Assembly: GCA_024291935.2 (NCBI GenBank)
Contig: CM044313.1
Coordinates: 85,993,001 to 86,057,000 of the forward strand
DNA length: 64,000 bases
From: Okapia johnstoni
Lineage: Eukaryota; Chordata; Mammalia; Artiodactyla; Giraffidae
Direction: 5' to 3'
The notes under the pieces are model-generated. The model was not told the origin of the DNA and made no database searches. It saw only the letters and a list, made by a program, of their open reading frames with translations. The number at the start of each line of letters is the position of its first letter. Position 1 is the first letter of the stretch. Position numbers and translations under genes: made by a program. This document shows, piece by piece, positions 34,061-44,594 of this stretch.

Positions 34061-34582
34061 ACATTAGAGCACCACAGTGATGGTTGTTATGGGCCAATTA
34101 ATCTTCAAATTTCTGGTCAAAACTTTGAGAAGCACAACAGTAGCACAGCTTAAAAAAATCTCCTTCAAAATATACAATTACTATGGTGATTTTTACACAT
34201 GTCCAGAAATGGAGTTTGGTTCCCTTGTTCCCTTCCTCCTAAACTTAGTACTTGCTTCTATACAATAGAGTTTGGAAAGGAAAAAGGAGTAACTTCATAA
34301 TATAGAAAGCTAACAAATACCACATTAAGCGATCAAAGTGATCACTGAGACTGAGTCACGCTGATATCAGGTATCTCCTGATAGGGTGAGATGAGAAGAG
34401 CACAACCTCCATGGTATTTGCACATATCCAAGTAGAAGGATAGTGGTCTACAAGTTATTTGACTAGTACCATTCAAAAGTGTCTAATTTATTTTTTAAAT
34501 GAGAGAAAATGTTGCAGATTAAAGTAGGCCAAGGTGACACAATATCTACATACAAAGTAATTTTCTATATTGTATTCATTTG
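34061..34582. other. Unassigned DNA
   Basis: Nothing recognised before the L1-BT start. Confidence 0.4.
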
Positions 34583-35041
34583 AATCAGTTTTAGTGAGGT
34601 GTATGAAACTGGAGCCTATTATACAGAGTGAAGTAAGTCAGAAAGAAAAACACCAATACAGTATACTAACGCATATATATGGAATTTAGAAAGATGGTAA
34701 CAATAACCCTATATGCGAGACAGAAAAAGAGACACAGATGTACAGAACAGTCTTTTGGACTCTGTGGGAGAAGGCGAGGGTGGGATGATTTGAGAGAATA
34801 GCATTGAAACATGTATATTATCATATGTGAAACAGATCACCAGTCCAGGTTTGATGCATGAGACAGGGTGCTCAGGGCTGGTGCACTGGGATGACCCTGC
34901 GGGATGGGATGGGGAGGGAGGTGGGATGGGGTTCAGGATGGGGAACACATGTACACGCATGGCTGATTCATGTCAATGTATGACAAACCACTACAATATT
35001 GTAAAGTAATTAGCCTCCAATTAAAATAAATTAAAAAAAAA
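34583..35041 (+). mobile_element. L1-BT LINE-1 3' end
   Basis: Starts in the last ORF2 codons (ESVLVRCMKLEPIIQSEVSQ, ending HIYGI and TAG at 34687). The full 3' UTR follows ('agaaggcgagggtgggatga', 'gatgggatggggagggaggt', 'ttcatgtcaatgtatgacaa') to 'ctccaattaaaataaatt' and poly-A. 5'-truncated, well preserved and therefore rather young. Confidence 0.94.
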
Positions 35042-35111
35042 ACAGAAAAATCAGATGTAGTCTGTAATTTAACCATTGCTATGGTACCAAAGTTAATGAC
35101 TAAGTTTTGAA

Positions 35112-35322
35112 AATGAAGCGAAAAGTGAAAGTGAAATTCGCTCAGTTGTGTCTGACTCTTTGCAATCCCATGGACTATACAGTCCATGGAATTCTCCAGG
35201 TCAGAATACTGGAGTGGGTAGCTTTTCTCTTTTCCAGGGAATCTTACCAATTCAGGGATCGAACCCAGGTCTCCCACATTGCAGGCGGATTCTTTACCAG
35301 CTGTGTCACAAGGGAAGCCCTT
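35112..35322 (-). mobile_element. Bov-tA SINE with 21-bp target-site duplication
   Basis: The minus strand starts 'gggcttcccttgtgacacag', has 'gggttcgatccctgaattgg' as B-box region and ends 'ttcactttcacttttcgc'. The flanks 35091-35111 and 35323-35343 match at 20 of 21 bases, one of the clearest insertion scars in the window. Confidence 0.96.
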
Positions 35323-35343
35323 AGTTAATTACTAAGTTTTGAA

Positions 35344-35642
35344 CACAGACAAAATATATAAACCTATAAAATCAAAAAGTTGAAGGAAATCCAAGCAAGG
35401 TAACTCCAAAACAGAACAAGTCAAGATATATTATTAGATTTTAACACTAATGGAATATGAGTGAAGAGTATAACAGTATTCTCTGTACTATTTCTGTTCT
35501 TCTGGAATATATTAATTCTAAATTTTAGAAGTTTTAAATAATCTTGAGATAAATATCTTTGATATTTCCAGTTTCAACAATTCTACCCCAAAATGTTCTC
35601 TTATTTGATCCTTGTTTTTACTGTATCTCTACTTGCATGTGT
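35344..35642. other. Unassigned AT-rich DNA
   Basis: About 300 bases between two SINEs. No feature recognised. Confidence 0.45.
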
Positions 35643-35748
35643 ATGCTCAGTTGCTCAGTGTCCAACGCTTTGCAGCCCCACAGACTGTAGCTCACCAGGA
35701 TCCTCTGTCCATGGAGTTTTTCAGGCAAGAATAATGGAGTGGATATTC
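35643..35748 (-). mobile_element. Partial Bov-A unit abutting BovB
   Basis: Reverse of Bov-A ('gctcagttgctcagtgtcc' to 'aataatggagtgga'). The tRNA-like head is absent and the sequence switches within a few bases to plus-strand BovB. Either a BovB inserted into a SINE with loss of its remainder, or the two arose together by rearrangement. Confidence 0.88.
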
Positions 35749-35752
35749 CATT

Positions 35753-36568
35753 CCAAGCTGGAACTAAGACTGCAGGGAGAAATATCAATAACCTCAGATA
35801 TGCAGATGACACCACCCTTATGGCAGAAAGCAAAGAGGAACTAAAGAACCTCTTGATGAAGGTGAAAGAGGAGAGTAAAAAGCTGGCTTAAAATTCAACA
35901 TTCAAAAAACTAAGATTATGGTATCCAGTCCCATCACTTGTTGACAAATAGATGGGGAATCAATATAAACAGTGACAGACTTTATTTTCTTGGGCTCCAC
36001 AGTCACCTCAGATGGTGACTGCAGTCACAAAATTAAAAGACGCTTGCTCCTTGAAAGAAAAGCTATGACAAACCTAGACAGCATGTTAAAAAGCAGAGAC
36101 ATTACTTTGCCAAAAAAGATTCAATAGTCAAAGCTATGTTTTTTTCCAGTAGTCACGTATGGATGTGAGAGTTGGACCATAAAGAAGGCTGAACGCTGAA
36201 GAATTGATGCTTTTGAACTGTGATGTTGGAGAAGACTTTTGAGAGTCCCTTGGACTGCAAGCAGATCAAACCAGTCAATCCCAAAGGAAACCAATCCTGA
36301 ATATTTATTGGAAGGACTGATGCTGAAACTAAAGCTTCAATGCTTTGGCCACCTGATGTGAAAAGCCAACATATTAGAAAAGACCCTGATGCTGGGAAAT
36401 ATTTAAGGCAGGAGAAGGGGATGACAGAGGATCTGATGGTTGAATGGCATCACTGATTCAATGGACATGAATTTCAGCAAGCCCCGGGAGCTGGTGAAGG
36501 ACAGGGAGACCTGGTGTGCTGTAGTCCATGGGGTCACAAAGAGTCAGACACAACTGAGTGACTGAACA
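35753..36568 (+). mobile_element. BovB LINE, RT motif C to 3' end
   Basis: Begins at 'caagctggaactaagactgc', contains the intact motif C codons (LRYADDTTLM near 35797), then the post-RT region and the 3' end 'ctgagtgactgaacaac'. The ORF is broken by stops and indels, for example near 36124 ('aagattcaatagtcaaag'). Confidence 0.95.
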
Positions 36569-36892
36569 ACAATAAATGCTTTTTCTACTTTCTCACATGT
36601 TGGTCACCATAAACAAGGTCTCAAATTATCCAAAGTTTAAAGCTCAAAAGTCTCAATCCTGATTCATGTTCCATAAAATTTTTCTTGAGGATCACTGCTT
36701 CCATTGAACTTAATTCATTTTATTACTAAAATACATTTAAGAAAAAATAAGAGGAAATGAGGAATATTTACATTTTGTGACTTTATACTACCTTAATTCT
36801 CATGTTTACTCGGTAATAAGGTTATTACTATTAATCTCTCTTTGAAAAAGTGAAACTGTTAATCACTCCATCCTGTCATACTATTTTCAACT

Positions 36893-36955
36893 CCAGTGAC
36901 TATAGCCCACCAGTTCCTCTGTCCATGGTATTCTCCAAGCAAGTATACTGTAGCG
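36893..36955 (-). mobile_element. Bov-A fragment
   Basis: 'actatagcccaccagttcct' and 'ccatggtattctccaagcaa' match the reverse of Bov-A over about 60 bases. Both ends are lost. Confidence 0.75.
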
Positions 36956-37418
36956 GAAGTTTAAATACTGAGCACTGTAGTATAATGCTTAATTCCATGC
37001 TTTTTTTTTGACTGATATTTTTCAGGGTATACAATCTTCTTTAAACTTCTCTGCTAAAGATTTAAATAAATATACAGAAATTATAGCAGAGTATTTAGCA
37101 TAGAGTGAAAACTCTAAATAATTTGAGTTATAAAGATATCAAAAGATAAAGTAGATTTAGAGATTTTAGAGACCATTCCTAGAATAAATAAAAATATGTT
37201 AAAATTATTAGACTTGTAAACATCAATAAATTTTGCTAAATTTATATTACCATCACCTTGATGTCCTAATATAATTCTCTGCCCAGATCACTGCAAATAA
37301 TTAGCATATAGCAAGCATCCCTTTCACCATCACAATTTATATCCACCTGTTACAAAGGAATGCAAACTTCAAACGTGCTTCAATAAAGTATTATTAATTT
37401 CTATCTGGTTTGATATCT

Positions 37419-37474
37419 TTATATATATATATGTATATATATATACGTATGTATGTATGCATGTATGTATGTAT
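37419..37474. repeat. (TA)n / (TGTA)n compound microsatellite
   Basis: TA runs lead into tetranucleotide units 'tatg' with occasional C ('acgtatgtatgtatgcatg'). Confidence 0.88.
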
Positions 37475-38370
37475 ACACACATGGCTTTTTAATCCAAATT
37501 AGGTTGTCTGTAATTACATCTAGCCCCAAAACACATGGGTCATTTCTTATTCTCACAGTTGATTTACTGGGTAGATGAAAGAAAATTAGGTCATAATGTA
37601 TTTGTCTGGGTTACCTTAATGAGGAATCTCATATATTGATTAGCCTTTCTGAGAACAGCATCCAAAACTCCTTGCAGAAGGACATAGCATTCTAATTAAC
37701 ATCCATGGTGCCACTGAGGACAATGGAGGCTTGTTTAGTAGAGAAACTAAAACTATGGTTGCCTTGACAACCATAACTCAGGTCTACTCTTCATATGAAT
37801 TTCTTGGGATATGTACAATTCTCCTCTGGGATTAATGATTTTTCCTTCACCAAATTGATTTTTCAGAATTACGCCCCTTTAAGATGCTAAGACATTAGCC
37901 TTATTTACCAAATGAATTACACTTAAGAATCTTTTTGCTCCCTATCTACAAGTCCAGTTTCAGACAGCGAGATATATATACTCACCTTTGAACTTGGAGA
38001 CCTACTAAGTACCTCTACAAAGAGAAAAGACATTCTCTATTATCTGAACATGATTTGGTTACATGAGGTATGGGAACTCAGTGTGAGGACTCTTTTGAAC
38101 AATGTAAAGGCCACATGTGGGCCTTTAGCTGAAGTGTCTATTTAATTTAAGTGAAAATGAATTTTAGAATTTATACACGAGCCTGCTTTAATATGATTAT
38201 TTCAGGTGACAAAAACATGGGCAATAAACTATATTGACTCAATTTATCTTTAATGTTGTATAATGTGGTAATCCCAGTCTATAAATTTTCTAATAATTCA
38301 AAGAGGTGGAAGAGGAGCTATGTTTAATAATACTTCCTGACATTTAGACCAATGTGGCAACAGCAAATTC

Positions 38371-38693
38371 AGTTCAGTTCAGTTCAGTTGCTCAGTCATG
38401 TCCAACGCTGCGACCCATGGGCTGCAGCACGCCAGGCTTCCTTGTCCATCACCAACTCCCGGGGCTTACTCAAACTCATGTCCGTTGAGTCGGTGATGCC
38501 ATCCTACTATCTCATCCTCTGTCGTCCCCTTCTCCTCCCGACTTCAATCTTTCCCAGCATCAGGGTTTTTTCCAGTGAGTCAGGTCTTCGCATCAGGTGG
38601 CCAAAGTATTGGAGTTTCAGCTTCAGCATCAGACCTTCCAATGAATATTCAGGACTGATTTCCTTTAGGATGGACTGTTTGGATCTCCTTGCA
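38371..38693 (-). mobile_element. BovB LINE, 3' part of a 5'-inverted copy
   Basis: The plus strand starts with the reversed (TGAAC)n tail. The minus strand runs from the [12 protein letters not shown] region to the 3' end. At 38693/38694 the sequence changes to plus-strand BovB from further 5' in the element. 'cagcaaattc' (38361-38370) and 'cagtaaattc' (39610-39619) may be the target-site duplication of the whole inverted insertion. Confidence 0.93.
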
Positions 38694-39609
38694 GACTTAA
38701 ATTGAAGAAAGTAGGGAAAACCATTAGATCATTCAGGTATGATCTAAACCAAATCCCTTACAGTTATACAGTGGAAGTGACAAATAGATTTAAGGGATTA
38801 TATCTGATAGACAGAGTTCTTGAAGAACTATGGACAGAGGTTTGTGACATTGTGCAGGAGGCAGTGATCAAAAACATCCCCAAGAAAAAGAAATGCAAAA
38901 AGGCAAAACAGTTGTCTGAGGAGGCCTTACAAATAGCTGAGAAAAGAAGAGAAGCTAAAGGCAAAGGAGGAAAGGAAAGATATACCCATTTGAATGCAGA
39001 GTTTCAAAGAATAGCAAGGAGAGACAAGAAAGCCTTCCTCGGTGATCAATGCAAAGAAATAGAGGAAAACAATAGAATAGGAAGGACTCGAGATCTCTTC
39101 AAGAAAATTAGAGATACCAAGGGAACATTTCATGCAAAGATGGGCACAAGAATGGACAGAAATGGTATGGACCTAAAAGACAAAGAAGATATTAAGAAGA
39201 GGTGGCAACAATGCACAGAAGAACTGTACAAAAAAGATCTTCATGACCCAGATAACCATGATGGTGTGATCACACATCTAGAGCCAGACATCCTGGAATG
39301 GGAAGTCAAGTGGGATCTTCATGACCCAGATAACCATGATGGTGTGATCACACATCTAGAGCCAGACATCCTGGAATGGAAAGTCAAGTGGGCCTTAGGA
39401 AGCATCACTATGAACAAACCTAGTGAAGCTGATGGAATTCCAGTTGAGCTATTTCAAATCCTCAAAGATGATGCTGTGAAAGTGCTGCACTCAATACGCC
39501 AGCAAATTTGGAAAACTCAGCAGTGGCCACAGGACTGGAAAAGGTCAGTTTTCATTCCAATCTCAAAGAAAGGCAATGCCAAAGAATGTTCAAACTGCAG
39601 GTTACATCT
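38694..39609 (+). mobile_element. BovB LINE, inverted 5' part
   Basis: Plus-strand BovB starting just after the endonuclease domain ('gacttaaattgaagaaag') and reaching the first RT motifs ('tcccaaagaaaggcaatgcc' type). The last 15 or so bases are diverged. Together with 38371-38693 it has the layout expected of twin priming during target-primed reverse transcription. Confidence 0.92.
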
Positions 39610-39628
39610 CAGTAAATTCCTGGTGTGA
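38702..39628 (+). pseudogene. BovB linker and RT N-terminal frame, 308 codons, with in-frame duplication
   Basis: The longest open frame in the window. Residues 1-150 are the lysine-rich linker (IKNIPKKKKCKKAKQLSEEA, RRDKKAFLGDQCKEIEENNR). Residues 179-204 and 205-230 are two copies of a 26-residue segment beginning DLHDPDNHDGVITHLEPDIL, which differ by one residue (E or K near the end). After that come the RT fingers (EADGIPVELFQILKDDAVKV, QDWKRSVFIPISKKGNAKEC). Endonuclease and RT motifs A-C are missing and the start codon is arbitrary, so no active enzyme is possible. Confidence 0.92.
39236..39391 (+). repeat. 78-bp tandem duplication inside BovB
   Basis: Copies at 39236-39313 and 39314-39391 differ at one base (G or A in 'ggaatggRaagtc'). 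The unit length is a multiple of three, so the frame survives. Other BovB copies in the window (13.7 kb, 21.4 kb, 42.5 kb) have a single unit. Confidence 0.97.
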
Positions 39629-41010
39629 AAAAAAACTGTTAATAAAGTAGCCAAAGGTGAACTGGTGGGTTTCTAGTTCACAAGAATAACAAGTGACAGC
39701 ATTAAAAACACTGTATCTTAAAGATTGCATTCAATGTGGCACCTTCTCTTTTCCAGTTTATTTATTTTTAATTGGAGGATAATTGCTTTACAGCTTCCTT
39801 CTTCTGTCACTGCTTTGAAGAGAGATAATGGTGAAGGTTTTCAAAATTTGAATGATGGATGATCTGTTTTGGTGACACAAAATAGCAAGGAAGTATTTGA
39901 TGTGATTATAGATAAGTATGGGATTTATCATAAAATGACGTTACAAGGTATTATTAAAGATTGCAAATTATTTTCTTGAAACAATGGTGAACTAAACTGC
40001 ATGAGCTCAGTATTCATTTGGCTTAAACTGCATCCAGAATATGACGGTTCATATAAGTTTGAAGTCTTCATTATAAACTTTCTGGACATTCTTATTGAAC
40101 CAATGACTGACTTTATAGTGAGGACTGTCAATAAATGCCCACTGATAAGCTATAGCTATTTTACATTCAAATTTTCTTTCCATCTACACTGTCATCCTGT
40201 TTAGATAAATAAACATTTGTATACAGGTATTTTTGTTTCTTTTTTTTTTTTTTTGCTATTTTTATAAATGATAAAAAAAAGTCCCTTTTTCTCCAAGTTA
40301 ATAAAAAAGTCATTTTAAAAAGGGTTGACCTTAGAAAATTAAATTAAGCTTCCCAAAGATTTTGTTATAGCTGGTAATTCTCTTCACTCTGATTATGCAA
40401 AATTGAAAAAGGGCTCAGGAGACAAAAAAGAAAAAGGAAAACTTAGCATGAAATTAAAATATACATAAAATGAATGTAATGCTAAAACTCGTGAAACTGG
40501 AAATAATACACATAACCTTTACAAGGTGAGCAGAAACATACCAAGGAAAATGAAATGATTAAATTAAACAATAATTCTCCTTACATTTACTTTGAGTTTG
40601 GGTTTTTATTTAGTGTGAAAGCCAGAAATAAAAATGATATGCTTTTCTTCTCAGCACTAAACATTTGCCAGGGGTAATTTTATGTTACTTTCTTCTAAAT
40701 TTAAAATGGGTAATAAAGAATATGAGGACACATTCATAAATAAGGTCACGCTTCTGGTAATTGAAGAAATCATATCTGTAGAAATCATAATCTATTAAAA
40801 TAAAAGGGAATTAGAATCATCCCTTCACACAGGTTGCCATCACACTCCTTAGCCTAGCACCATATACGCAGCTTTTAATTCATCACGATTTTTTGTACTT
40901 TCTAAAATTCACAATAAATATATGTCAAATATATATGCTATTTTTCACTCTCACTACTCTATTGACAGCATAGCTTCAAAAAGTCACCTTATAAGCAAGG
41001 AGGGGTAACA
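39620..41010. other. Unassigned DNA with a small L1 scrap
   Basis: A 40-base L1-BT end lies at 39757-39795. A T-run lies at 40236-40254 and A-runs near 40275. The rest is AT-rich with no recognised gene. Confidence 0.4.
39757..39795 (-). mobile_element. L1-BT 3'-terminal scrap
   Basis: 'tttatttttaattggaggat' followed by 'aattgctttacag' is the reverse of the last bases of L1-BT. Very short; flanks unclear. Confidence 0.6.
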
Positions 41011-41847
41011 TCAGTTCAGTGCAGCTCAATCAGTCAGTTGTGTCTGACTCTGCAATTCCATGAACTGCAGCACACCAGGCCTCCCTGTCCATTTCCAACA
41101 CCCAGAGTTTACGCAAATTCATGTTCATTAAGTTGGTAACGTCATCTAACCATCTAATCCTCTGTCATCCCCATCTCCTCCTGCCTCAATCTTTCCCAAC
41201 ATCAGGGTCTTTTCAAATGAATCAGTTCTTCGCATCAGGTGGCCAATGTATTGGAATTTTAGCTTCGGCATCAGTCCTTCCAATGAATATTCAGAACTGA
41301 TTTCCTTTAGGATGGACTGGTGGGATTTCCTTGCTGTCCAAGGGACTCTCAAGAGTCTTCTCCAACATCACAGTTCAAAAGCATCGCTCAGCTTTCTTTA
41401 TAGTCCAACTCGCACATCCATACGAGATTACTGGAAAAACCATAGCTTTGACTAGATGGACATTTGTTGGCAAGGTAATGTCTCTGCTTTTTAATATGGG
41501 GTCTAGGTTGGTCATAGCTTTTCTTCCAAGGGGAAAGTGTCTTTTATTTCATGGCTGCAGTCAACATTTGCAGTGATTTTTGAGCCGCTCAAAATAAAGG
41601 CTGTCACTGTTTCCATTGTTTCCTCATCTATTTGCCATGAAGTGATGGGACCAGATGCCATGATCTTTGTTTTCTGAATATTGAGTTTTAAGCCAATTTT
41701 TTCAATCTCCAAGTTCACTTTCATCAAGAGGTTCTTTAGTTCTTTTTCGTTTTCTGCCATAAGGGTGGTGTCATCTGCATATCTGAGGTTATTGATATTT
41801 CTCCTGGCAATCTTGATTCCAGTTTGTGCTTCAACCAGCCCAGCATT

Positions 41848-42150
41848 TTATATGATATACTCTGCATATAAGTTAAATAAGCAGGGTGACAATATACAGC
41901 CTTGACATACTCCTTTCCTGATTTGGAGCCAGTCTGCTGTTCCATGCCCAGTTCTAACTAGTGCTTCTTGACCTGCATATAGATTTCTCAGGAGGCAGGT
42001 CAGGTGGTCTGGTATTCTCATCTCTTTCAGCATTTTCCATAGTTCGCTGTGATCCACACAGTCAAAGGCTTTGGCATAGGCAATAAAGCAGAAGTAGATG
42101 TTTCCCCTGGAACTCTCTTGTTTTTTCGATGACCTAACTGATGTTGGCAA
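41848..42150 (-). pseudogene. BovB RT palm remnant (100 codons)
   Basis: Contains FCFIAYAKAFDCVDH (motif A with Asp replaced by Ala), LTCLLRNLYAGQEALVRTGH and motif B VCQGCILSPC. Motif C is in the next frame (the 41512-41760 frame starts just after it). Family RTs need the motif A Asp for metal binding. Confidence 0.93.
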
Positions 42151-42491
42151 TTTGATCTCTGGTTCCTCTCCTTTTCTAAATCCAGCTTAAACATCTGGAA
42201 GTTCACTGTTCATGTACTTTTGAAGCCTGGCTTGGAGAATTTTGAGCATTACTTTGCTAGCAAGTGAGATGAGTGAAATTGTGCAGTAGTTTGAACATTC
42301 TTTGGCATTCCCTTTCTTAGGGATTGGAATGTAAACTGATCTTTTCCAGTTCTGTGGCTACTGCTCAGTTTTCCAAATTTGCTGGCATACCGAGTGCATC
42401 ACTTTCACAGCATCATCTTGAGGATATGAATCAGCTCTATTGGAATTCCATCACCTCCACTAGCTTTGTTTGTGATGATGCTTCCTAAGGC

Positions 42492-42941
42492 TTACTTGAC
42501 CTCGCATTCCAGGATGTCTGGCTCTTGGTGAGTGATCCCACCATTGTGATTATCTGGGTTGTGAAGATCTTTTTTGCATAGTTCTTCTGTGTATTCTTGC
42601 CACCTCTTCTTAGTTTCTTCTGTTTCTGTTAGGTCCATGCCATTTCTGTCCTTTATTGTGCCCATCTTTGCATGAAATGTTCCCTTGATATTTTTAATTT
42701 TCTTGAAGATATCTTTAGTCTTTCCCATTCTATTGTTTTCCTCTATTTCTTTGCATTGATCACTGAGGAAGGCATTCTTATCTCTCCTTGCTATTCTTTG
42801 GAACTCTGTATTCACATGGGTATGTCTTTCCTTTTCTCTTTTGCCTTTCACTTCTCTTCTTTTCACAGCTATTTGTAAGGCATTCTCAGGCAGCCATTTT
42901 GCCTTTTTGCATTTACATTTCTTGAGGATGGTCTTGATCAC
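42492..42941 (-). pseudogene. BovB linker remnant (149 codons)
   Basis: The lysine-rich segment between endonuclease and RT: KKCKCKKAKWLPENALQIAV, RRDKNAFLSDQCKEIEENNR, GTFHAKMGTIKDRNGMDL, ending at DILECEVK. It is uninterrupted for 149 codons and carries one copy of the 26-residue segment that is doubled at 39.2 kb. Confidence 0.9.
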
Positions 42942-43388
42942 TGCCTCCTGTACAATGTCATGAACCTCCGTTCATAGTTCTTTAGGCAGTCTGTCTATCA
43001 GATCTAATCCCTTGAATCTATTGATCACTTCCACTGTTTAATCATAAGGGACTTGATTTAGGTCATACCTATATGGTCTAGTTGTTTTCCCTACTTTCTT
43101 CAATTTAAGTCTGAATTGGCAATAAAGAGTTCATGATCTGAGCCAGTTAGCTCCAAGTCTTTTTTGCTCTAACTGTATAAAACTTCTCCATCTTTGGCTG
43201 CAAAGAATATAATCAATCTGATTTCTGTACTGACCATCTGGTGATGTCCATGTGGAGAGTCTTCTCTTGTGTTATTGGAAGAGGATGTTTGCTATGACCC
43301 GTGCATTTTCTTGGCAAAGCACTATTAGCCTTTGCCATGCTTCACTCTGTACTCCAAGGCCAAATTTGCCTGTTACTTCAGGTTTTTC

Positions 43389-43571
43389 TTAACTTCTTAC
43401 TTTTGTATTCCAGTGCCTTATAATGAATAGTACATCTTTTTTGCGTATTAGTTCTAGTTGTAAATCTTCATAGAACCTTTCAACTTCATCTTCTTCAGCG
43501 TTACTGCTCAGGGCGTAGACTTGGATTACTGTGACATCGAATGGTTTTCTTTGGAAACGAACAGAGATCAT
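43389..43571 (-). pseudogene. BovB endonuclease remnant, central part
   Basis: Reads MISVRFQRKPFDVTVIQVYA and, near the end, DVLFIIRHWNTKVRS. The family motif is GDWNAKVGS, whose Asp and Asn help bind the metal and scissile phosphate in apurinic-type endonucleases. The Asp is His here. Confidence 0.92.
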
Positions 43572-43607
43572 TTTGTCATTTTTGAGAATGCATCCAAGTA
43601 TGGCATT

Positions 43608-43796
43608 TCAGACTCTTTTGTTGACTATGATGGCTACTCCATATTTTCTATGGGATTCATGCCCACAGTAGTATACATAATGGTCATCTGAGTTAAATTC
43701 ACACATTCCAGTCCATTTTAGTTCACTGATTCCTAAAATGTTGATGTTCACTCTTGCCATCTCATGTTTGATCGCTTCCAATTTGCCTTGATTCAT
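43608..43796 (-). pseudogene. BovB endonuclease N-terminal remnant
   Basis: Reads MNQGKLEAIKHEMARVNINI, LGISELKWTG with the catalytic Glu present, then YYCGHESHRKYGVAIIVNKR. This is the usual N-terminus of the BovB endonuclease. It stops at codon 62 and is in a different frame from the next segment. Confidence 0.92.
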
Positions 43797-44221
43797 GTAC
43801 CTAACATCCCAGGTTCCTATGCAATATTGCCCTTTACAGCATCAGACTTACTTCCATCTCCAGTCATGTGCACAATGGGTGTTGTTTTTCTTTCACTCTG
43901 TCTCTTCATTCTTTCTGGAGTTATTTCTCCACTGATCTCTAGTAGCATATTGGGCTGGCGAGTTCATCTTACAGTGTCCTATCTTTTTGCCTTTTCATAC
44001 TGTTCGTGGGATTCTCAAGGCAAGAATATTGAAGTGGTTTGCCTTCCCCTTCTCCGGTGGACCATGTTTTGTCAGAACTCTCCACCATGACCTGTCTGTT
44101 TTGGGTGGCACTACGGCATGGCTCATAGTTTCATTGAGTTAGACAGGCTGTGGTCCACGTAGGAAACAGAATTAGCCCACGTGAGGTCATCTTGAGAATA
44201 AAATGAACTAGTCAATTGTTT

Positions 44222-44594
44222 CTGTTGTTTAGTTGCTAAGTCATGTCTGACTCTTTGCAACTCCATGGTCTGCAGCATGCCAGGCTTCCCTGCCATTCAT
44301 TATCTCCCAGAGTTTACTCAAACTCTTGTCCTTTGAGTGAGTACCTCTATCTAACCATCTCACCCTCTGTTGTCCCCTTCTCCTTTTACCTTCAATCTTT
44401 CACCGCATCAGGATCTTTTCCAATGAGCTGGCTCTTTACATTAGGTGGCCAAAATATTGGAGATTCAGCTTCAGCACCAGCCCTTCCAATGAATATTCGG
44501 TGTTGATTTCCTTTAGGATTGAATGATTTGATCTCTATTCAGTACAAGGGACTCTCAAGAGTCTTCTCCAACACCACAATTTAAAAGTATCAAA
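44222..44594 (-). mobile_element. BovB LINE 3' end (second in the stack)
   Basis: Reverse of the 3' end ('tctgttgtttagttgctaag' to 'caccacaatttaaaagtatc'). It sits directly upstream, in element sense, of the 41-44 kb copy in the same orientation. Strongly diverged from its neighbours. Confidence 0.93.

Larger units (their letters stand above)
36569..38360. other. Unassigned DNA with a partial SINE and a microsatellite
   Basis: A Bov-A scrap (36893-36955) and a microsatellite (37419-37474) are listed separately. The rest is AT-rich without a recognised family. Confidence 0.4.
41011..44190 (-). mobile_element. Nearly full-length BovB LINE (about 3.2 kb)
   Basis: The minus strand runs from a 5' UTR part (near 44190) through endonuclease (about 43800-43100), linker, RT (about 42500-41700) and the post-RT extension to the 3' tail at 41011. 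Only the extreme GC-rich 5' end appears missing. It is inactive: the endonuclease GDWN motif reads RHWN, RT motif A FIDY reads FIAY, and many frameshifts and stops split the ORF. Endonuclease SDHEL and RT motif C YADD are kept. This is the most complete retroelement here. Confidence 0.96.

Noticed and set aside
39236..39391. Direct repeats considered as a CRISPR array
   Set aside because: Two adjacent long units without spacers inside a LINE in a ruminant genome. No CRISPR-like array exists in the window.
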